Source: Planctomycetaceae bacterium (GTDB taxonomy: Bacteria > Planctomycetota > Planctomycetia > Planctomycetales > Planctomycetaceae). Taken from it: DNA of 10,875 bases. Under the pieces are notes generated by a model that did no database searches, was not told the DNA's origin, and saw only the letters and a list, made by a program, of their open reading frames with translations. Below are positions 6,517 to 10,875 of this stretch, one piece after another. The stretch's first letter is position 1. Each line of letters begins with the position of its first letter. Position numbers and translations under genes: made by a program. Location of the stretch: positions 1-10,875 of the forward strand of contig WFOZ01000902.1 of NCBI GenBank assembly GCA_015487825.1, read 5' to 3'.

Positions 6517-7860
6517 GTGTCTTATTTATTTGCAACTGATGATGAGCAGCGGGAAATGCTCGATGCGATCGGGGTCCGGGGGATCGATGATCTGTTCGAG
6601 ATGATTCCTGAAGAGATTCAACTGAAACGGGAACTGGATCTGCCTGAAGCGTTAACGGAAATCGAATTCGACCACCACCTGCGAAATACGATTGCACCGG
6701 ATCGCCTTTCTGCTGAGCGAATCTGCTTTCAGGGGGGAGGTGCCTACGATCATTTTATCCCTGCAACGGTCGATGAAATCTGTTCCCGGGGAGAATTCTA
6801 CACGGCTTATACCCCTTACCAGGCAGAAGCGAGTCAGGGGACGCTACAGGCTTTTTTCGAATTCCAGTCGATGATGACCGAACTGACCGGACTCGATGTT
6901 GCCAATGCAAGCCTTTACGACGGAGCCTCTGCGGTTGCAGAAGCAATCATCATGGCAATTCGAGCCACCCGACGCTCCGGGAAAGTGGTTGTTGCGGGAA
7001 CTCTTCACCCGGAATATCTGCTCACCGCCAAGACTTATTTGAATCGTCTCGGCTGTGAAATTGTCGAAACCGGCCAGGTCGATGGCGTTGCAGACTGGCA
7101 GCAAGCAGCGAAGTTAATCGATAAGCAGACCGCAGCGGTTGTCGTTCAACATCCCAACTTTTTTGGTCAGCTTGAAGATGCAGGCAGCGTCGTCGATTTG
7201 GCTCATCAGGCGGGAGCACTTGCAATTGAAGTGTTCGATCCGATCAGCACCGGTATTTTGAAACGCCCCGGCGATTACGGTTTTGATATCGCAGTGGCAG
7301 AAGGACAGTGCCTGGGAACACCGCTGCAATTTGGAGGGCCGTATCTGGGGATTCTGGCTGCCAGGAAAAAGTTTGTCCGCAGCATCCCCGGTCGTTTGAT
7401 CGGTCAAACAACTGATCGCACTGGAAAAACGTCCTACGTGCTCAATTTGCAAACACGAGAACAGCACATCCGCAGAGACAAAGCGACCAGCAACATCTGC
7501 ACAAACCAGGGATTGCTCGCACTGCGAACTCTTATTCATCTGGCTCAGTTGGGGCCTCAGGGGTTACGCGAAGCGGGCGAATTATGTTGCAGAAAATCAC
7601 ATTACGCAGCAGAAAAGCTGACCGAAGCAGGTATCGGGACAGTCACCTTTCCTCACCCCTTCTTCAAGGAGTTCGTGTTCACCCCACATGCTCCAGTAGA
7701 AGAACTGATCACTAAAGCAAAGCAGGCAGGCTTCAACATCGGCCCCGCTTTGAACCGTTTCGATACCGGATTAGATGAAAACAATAACCTGTTACTGGCC
7801 GTGACAGAAAAACGAACACGAGAAGAAATCGACAAACTGGTAGAAGCACTTTCTGATTGA
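6517..7860 (+). CDS. gcvPA: Glycine dehydrogenase (decarboxylating) subunit 1 (P protein, N-terminal half)
   Basis: GcvPA and GcvPB together make the pyridoxal-phosphate P protein, which decarboxylates glycine and loads the aminomethyl group on lipoyl-GcvH. This 447-residue subunit is the usual length. It opens MSYLFATDDEQREMLDAIGV, then IDDLFEMIPEEI, FQGGGAYDHFIP at 71-82, YTPYQAEASQG at 98-108, and MMTELTGLDVANASLYDGASA around 119-139. Later comes the GGPYLGILAARK segment. The GTG at 6517 is chosen because family members begin exactly with this MxYLxxTDxD-type N-terminus and no ATG fits. There is no Shine-Dalgarno site. It follows gcvH by 157 bp. Unusually, a 418-bp repeat-filled gap separates it from its partner subunit gcvPB. 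Confidence 0.97.
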   Translation: MSYLFATDDEQREMLDAIGVRGIDDLFEMIPEEIQLKRELDLPEALTEIEFDHHLRNTIAPDRLSAERICFQGGGAYDHFIPATVDEICSRGEFYTAYTPYQAEASQGTLQAFFEFQSMMTELTGLDVANASLYDGASAVAEAIIMAIRATRRSGKVVVAGTLHPEYLLTAKTYLNRLGCEIVETGQVDGVADWQQAAKLIDKQTAAVVVQHPNFFGQLEDAGSVVDLAHQAGALAIEVFDPISTGILKRPGDYGFDIAVAEGQCLGTPLQFGGPYLGILAARKKFVRSIPGRLIGQTTDRTGKTSYVLNLQTREQHIRRDKATSNICTNQGLLALRTLIHLAQLGPQGLREAGELCCRKSHYAAEKLTEAGIGTVTFPHPFFKEFVFTPHAPVEELITKAKQAGFNIGPALNRFDTGLDENNNLLLAVTEKRTREEIDKLVEALSD

Positions 7861-7950
7861 ATGACAGGAATAAGTAAAGAAATAAAGAAAAAAAATTAGC
7901 CACGGATCAGCACAGATTTTCACGGATAAGAAAAAATCTGTGCATCAACT

Positions 7951-7976
7951 CGTTCCCAAGCTCCTGCTTGGGAACG
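7951..7976. repeat. Palindromic repeat, CGTTCCCA family, copy 2
   Basis: CGTTCCCAAG (7951-7960) and CTTGGGAACG (7967-7976) form a perfect 10-bp stem with a CTCCTG loop. It is followed 8 bp later by another hairpin (7984-8001). The stem is almost the same as in copy 1 at 19-44, with a different centre. Confidence 0.75.
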
Positions 7977-8036
7977 CACGGCTGGGAAGGTCCTCCTTCC
8001 CACGTGTTTTCGTTCGTTTTAGATGATTTTTAGGCC

Positions 8037-8139
8037 GTAGGCTGGGTTGAGGCACGAAACCCAGCACCTACCTCATTCAAACTTCAAGTAGAATGGATAC
8101 CTGTCATGCTGGGTTTCGTAAAAACTCAACCCAGCCTAC
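8037..8139. repeat. Nested inverted repeat, GTAGGCTGGGTT family
   Basis: GTAGGCTGGGTTGAG (8037-8051) is perfectly complementary to 8125-8139, and ACGAAACCCAGCA (8054-8066) to 8107-8119. The 103-bp unit can therefore fold as one long stem. Alternatively each half folds alone by GCTGGGTT (8041-8048) with AACCCAGC (8058-8065), and likewise on the right. It resembles widespread bacterial repeats reading GTAGG-TGGGTT, but this is from memory. Confidence 0.75.
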
Positions 8140-8278
8140 TCACTAATAAATTTCGGGAAAGAAAAAGTAGAATTCAAACGGTTTGTTTACTGAAAAAGGC
8201 TCTCTTCTTAATCCGTGAAAATCTGTGTTCATCCGTGGCTAACCTATTTTCATTTTCATCCCTCAAGAATTAAAAACT

Positions 8279-9793
8279 ATGGAAAATCGTCAAGCTGTTA
8301 AACTGCTGCAGGAACTGGCTGTTCCCGGTCGTCGGGCGACTCGCTTTCCGCAGTGTGATGTCCCTGTGTGTGATCTGGAAACTTTGATTCCTGAAGAACA
8401 CCGGGCAGTAAAACTGCCTGCGATTCCTGAAGTGACCGAAGGAGATATCGTTCGGCATTACGTTTCTCTTTCGCAGCGAAATATGTCTGTTGATACGCAC
8501 TTCTACCCGCTTGGCAGTTGTACGATGAAGTACAACCCGAAGCGTCACGAACGCTGGGCCAATATGTCGGGGCTGATTGATGTGCATCCCTGGACCGACC
8601 AGGCCGATATGCAGGGGCTGCTTGGTATTCTTTATGAACTACAGGAAATGCTGGCAGAAATTGCGGGACTGCCTGCGGTCTCTTTGCATCCTGCAGCCGG
8701 GGCGCAAGGGGAATTTGCGGCACTGCTCACCGCGGCTGCTTATTTTGAAGCGAAAGGGGAAAAACGAACGAAAGTGATCTTCCCCGCCTCCGCACATGGC
8801 ACCAACCCGGCCAGTGCATCGATGGCCGGGTTTGATTGCATTCAGTTGAAAGCATCATCAACAGGGTTTGTCGACCTGGACTCTCTGCGTAAACATCTTT
8901 GCGATAATGTCGCTGTTTTCATGATTACCAATCCGAACACAATCGGTCTGTTCGAGAAAGATATCAATACGATCACAAAAATGGTTCACGATGTCGGCGG
9001 TCTTGTTTACATCGACGGTGCGAACATGAATGCCATCCTCGGCAAAGCCCGCCCGGGTGATTTTGGCGGCGACATGATGCACTACAACATTCACAAAACA
9101 TTCACCGGACCTCATGGAGCAGGCGGCCCGGGAGCAGGGCCAATCGCGGTACGGGATTTTCTTGCAGAATACTTGCCGGGACCAGTCATCACAAAAAACA
9201 GAAACGAAGATGGCTCCTCCATTTACCAATTAGAAACTCCGAAACATTCGACTGGCAGACTTCGGGCGTTCCTGGGGAATGTTGGTATTCTGCTTCGGGG
9301 TTATTTTTATATTCGAACTCTGGGAGCAAAGGGACTGAAAGAAGTTTCAGAGCACGCTGTTCTGAACGCGAACTACCTGCTTTCGCAACTCAAAGACGTT
9401 CTCGATGTTCCTAATGGTGATCGCTGTATGCACGAATTCGTTGCCTCTGCCAGGGCGTGCAAGGAAAAAGGGATCACCGCGATGGATATCGCCAAGCGTC
9501 TGCTCGATTACGGTTTTCACGCCCCGACAGTTTACTTTCCGCTGGTCATTCCGGAAGCGATGATGATGGAACCAACCGAAACCGAATCGAAAGAAACTCT
9601 CGATCAATACGCCGCTGCGATCAAAAAAATTCTACAGGAAGATCCTGAGTTCTTGCATGAGGCCCCGTATTCAACACCGGTTTCCAGACCCGATGAAGTC
9701 AAGGCGGCTCGCAATCCAATTCTCGCCTGGTGCCCGTGTGAAGTTGCCGATCAGTCGGCTGATTCCCCTGAAGTGGCAACCGTTTCCGGTTAA
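8279..9793 (+). CDS. gcvPB: Glycine dehydrogenase (decarboxylating) subunit 2 (P protein, C-terminal half)
   Basis: GcvPB is the cofactor-bearing half of the two-subunit P protein and pairs with GcvPA. The 504-residue product shows the hallmark YPLGSCTMKYNPK at 76-88, HPWTDQADMQG near 101-111, HPAAGAQGEFAALL, SAHGTNPASASMAGF, and GGDMMHYNIHKTFTGPHGAGGPG. K273 after histidine in that last block is the expected pyridoxal-phosphate lysine. The C-terminal end (YSTPVSRPDEVKAARNPILAW) is typical, followed by a short variable tail of about 20 residues. The ATG fits the family start, but there is no clear Shine-Dalgarno site. The gene lies 36 bp past a composite repeat, so its transcript may continue from gcvPA or start within the gap. 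It converges with the hydrolase gene on the other strand, 74 bp apart. Confidence 0.97.
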   Translation: MENRQAVKLLQELAVPGRRATRFPQCDVPVCDLETLIPEEHRAVKLPAIPEVTEGDIVRHYVSLSQRNMSVDTHFYPLGSCTMKYNPKRHERWANMSGLIDVHPWTDQADMQGLLGILYELQEMLAEIAGLPAVSLHPAAGAQGEFAALLTAAAYFEAKGEKRTKVIFPASAHGTNPASASMAGFDCIQLKASSTGFVDLDSLRKHLCDNVAVFMITNPNTIGLFEKDINTITKMVHDVGGLVYIDGANMNAILGKARPGDFGGDMMHYNIHKTFTGPHGAGGPGAGPIAVRDFLAEYLPGPVITKNRNEDGSSIYQLETPKHSTGRLRAFLGNVGILLRGYFYIRTLGAKGLKEVSEHAVLNANYLLSQLKDVLDVPNGDRCMHEFVASARACKEKGITAMDIAKRLLDYGFHAPTVYFPLVIPEAMMMEPTETESKETLDQYAAAIKKILQEDPEFLHEAPYSTPVSRPDEVKAARNPILAWCPCEVADQSADSPEVATVSG

Positions 9794-9798
9794 TTCCC

Positions 9799-9828
9799 CT
9801 CGTTCCCAGAGAGGACTTTGGGAGCGAG
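9799..9828. repeat. Palindromic repeat, CGTTCCCA family, copy 3
   Basis: CTCGTTCCCA (9799-9808) pairs with TGGGAGCGAG (9819-9828), with a single mismatch that would be a G-U pair in RNA. It starts 5 bp after the gcvPB stop, between two convergent genes. It could act as a 3' hairpin for either transcript, but no T-run follows on either strand. Confidence 0.65.
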
Positions 9829-9832
9829 TAAA

Positions 9833-9870
9833 TAACTATTCAGCCGCAGGGACCGCTATTGCGAACCTCA
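9833..9870. repeat. Half-copy of the TAACTATTCAGC element, running into the hydrolase stop codon
   Basis: TAACTATTCAGC (9833-9844) is identical to the terminal repeat of the element at 3876-4016. The following GGGACCGCTATTGCGAACC (9849-9867) resembles that element's internal hairpin (GGGTCCGCTA...GCGGACC, read from its right end inward). Only one end is present. The copy reaches the stop codon of the minus-strand gene (9868-9870). Confidence 0.6.
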
Positions 9871-10875
9871 CGACATCTCGAAAATTCGATTCAATATTTG
9901 TGTCGCCCCTTCGATGGTTGCTTCCAGGCTTCCGCTGGCGAAGGGGGTTTGCCAGACTTGGTAGATGTTTTTGTCATACAATTCCCGGGGAGCGAGATAG
10001 CCGATTGAGCCGTTGATTAAATTCATGCAAACGAGGGTCTGCTCGGGGAAACGACTGCGAAGTTCTGTTTGCAAAATCGAATACGCTTCCGCTTTGCTGC
10101 CAACAAGAACGACATCACCGATTTGCCAGGTATAGACAGGAAGCGAATAAGTTTGCCCATCGCCCACGCCACGACGGATTGCCAGTTTACGCCTCAGACG
10201 TTCCTGCACCGTGCGGTCTTCGCAGGCAAGCTGCTGTTTCTCTAATTCTTCAGCACTAGGCCAATCTTTCAGCGGCAGTTCAATAGATGATTCGCAGGCT
10301 TGCAATTGCTTTGAAGGAACAGCTTTCTGATGTCGCCAAACGGCTAGCGGTGCTCCCGATTCCATGACAGAATCGAACACGAGTTTTGTCGCGGGAGGCT
10401 CCATCGCTTCTAAGGTTGCCAGGGCGGAATAACCAAGTTGTCGTCCATGCCGGTCTGCAACCGCGGTGTCTCCCACATATTGATACCGTGGCGATAACTC
10501 GCCGGAAACACCTTGCAGAAATAGAGCCGGGGCGTTTGTCGCAGTTTCGATTGTTTCCCGCATCGCACCGATGTAATCAGGGGATATCGTCTTGTTTTCC
10601 CAGGCTAATGTTGTGGGGTGACAGGCATAATTGACAAGAGTTGCAATGATTGTTCCTTGCTTGTTGGTCACGCGACCAACAAGCAAAGTATCATCAGCTT
10701 TGCCATGCGGATTGTAACCGCAAACAATTCGATTCGCGTTTATAGTCGGATCAATAAAATCACGGTTGGAGGCCAAATCGCAGCGACCGGTATGCCAGTC
10801 GAGAATCGCTTCGGTTTCGTTTTTGATTGCAAGCCGGGCGGTATCTATCGCTGTCTGCAAAATGTGTTGTAGATA
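9868..10875 (-). CDS. Neutral/alkaline ceramidase-like hydrolase, 5' part missing
   Basis: The frame stays open to the window edge, so the gene starts outside; 335 C-terminal residues are visible and the N-terminal signal or metal-binding part is not. The fragment resembles neutral ceramidases, zinc amidases that cleave ceramide to sphingosine and fatty acid. Numbering from the TTG codon at 10860, NYACHPTTLAW (77-87) carries the likely zinc histidine H81. LQGVSGELSPRY (115-126) follows, then VLVGSKAEAY with E258 and NGSIGYLAPRELY with Y288, which correspond by position to later zinc ligands. Divergence from characterised ceramidases is large, so the substrate is uncertain; planctomycetes carry many such paralogues, often annotated only by the ceramidase N-terminal domain. 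The stop overlaps the edge of a repeat. It converges with gcvPB and is functionally unrelated to it. Confidence 0.85.
   Translation of the reverse strand, partial: YLQHILQTAIDTARLAIKNETEAILDWHTGRCDLASNRDFIDPTINANRIVCGYNPHGKADDTLLVGRVTNKQGTIIATLVNYACHPTTLAWENKTISPDYIGAMRETIETATNAPALFLQGVSGELSPRYQYVGDTAVADRHGRQLGYSALATLEAMEPPATKLVFDSVMESGAPLAVWRHQKAVPSKQLQACESSIELPLKDWPSAEELEKQQLACEDRTVQERLRRKLAIRRGVGDGQTYSLPVYTWQIGDVVLVGSKAEAYSILQTELRSRFPEQTLVCMNLINGSIGYLAPRELYDKNIYQVWQTPFASGSLEATIEGATQILNRIFEMS

Larger units (their letters stand above)
7896..8242. repeat. Composite nested inverted-repeat element between gcvPA and gcvPB
   Basis: The outer arms 7896-7927 and 8211-8242 are inverted copies with 30 of 32 bases matching, sharing TTAGCCACGGAT and CACAGATTTTCACGGAT. 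Within them lie a CGTTCCCA-family palindrome (7951-7976), a second hairpin GGGAAGG-TCCT-CCTTCCC (7984-8001), and a nested inverted pair (8037-8139). The left arm can also close on itself by CACAGATTTT (7911-7920) with AAAATCTGTG (7933-7942). No gene is present. This fills almost all of the 418-bp gcvPA-gcvPB gap; the remaining 36 bp before gcvPB show no clear ribosome binding site. Confidence 0.8.

Noticed and set aside
7114..7539. 141-residue antisense frame inside gcvPA (and a similar one at 8298-8723 inside gcvPB)
   Set aside because: Both are shadows of well-conserved coding sequence and lack their own family features or start signals.
7896..8242. CRISPR array or transposase-bearing insertion sequence
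   Set aside because: The repeats are inverted, not regularly spaced direct repeats, and there is no open frame inside that could encode a transposase.

Overview
The window looks like chromosomal DNA from a planctomycete, probably of the Planctomycetaceae/Rubinisphaera-Gimesia type. This is inferred from remembered features, not from a search: a YrdC-like/low-molecular-weight phosphatase fusion protein, a ceramidase-like hydrolase of a kind common in that phylum, moderate GC content, weak or absent Shine-Dalgarno sites on several genes, and many palindromic intergenic repeats. No phage, plasmid, CRISPR, tRNA or rRNA feature was seen.

Layout. Positions 55-3439 (minus strand) hold the translation cluster rpsB - tsf - pyrH - frr: ribosomal protein S2, elongation factor Ts, UMP kinase and ribosome recycling factor. 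A good sigma70-like promoter lies upstream of rpsB. A strong intrinsic terminator lies between tsf and pyrH, so the cluster is probably read as at least two units. A TATAAT-type promoter at the end of pyrH may also serve frr. Positions 3443-4041 are a non-coding divergent spacer holding the rpsB promoter and leader and a 141-bp palindromic element with perfect 12-bp terminal inverted repeats.

Positions 4042-5733 (plus strand) carry a two-domain protein and rpiB. The protein has a degenerate Sua5/YrdC-like N-terminus and an intact low-molecular-weight phosphatase C-terminus with the CTGNTCR loop of arginine phosphatase YwlE. The order ywlC-like, ywlE-like, rpiB matches the ywlC-ywlE-ywlF neighbourhood of Bacillus. 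Positions 5973-9793 hold glycine cleavage genes gcvH, gcvPA and gcvPB; gcvT is not in the window. GcvPA and GcvPB form the two-subunit glycine decarboxylase, and GcvH carries the lipoyl arm. The 418-bp gap between gcvPA and gcvPB is filled by a nested composite of three inverted-repeat families.

Positions 9868-10875 (minus strand) are the C-terminal part of a neutral/alkaline ceramidase-like hydrolase that runs off the right edge.

Most of the window is conserved housekeeping DNA. The points most worth a second look are the phosphatase fusion, the palindromic repeat families (several copies placed exactly at gene ends), and the transcription signals that split the ribosomal cluster. I see no convincing new multi-gene system.
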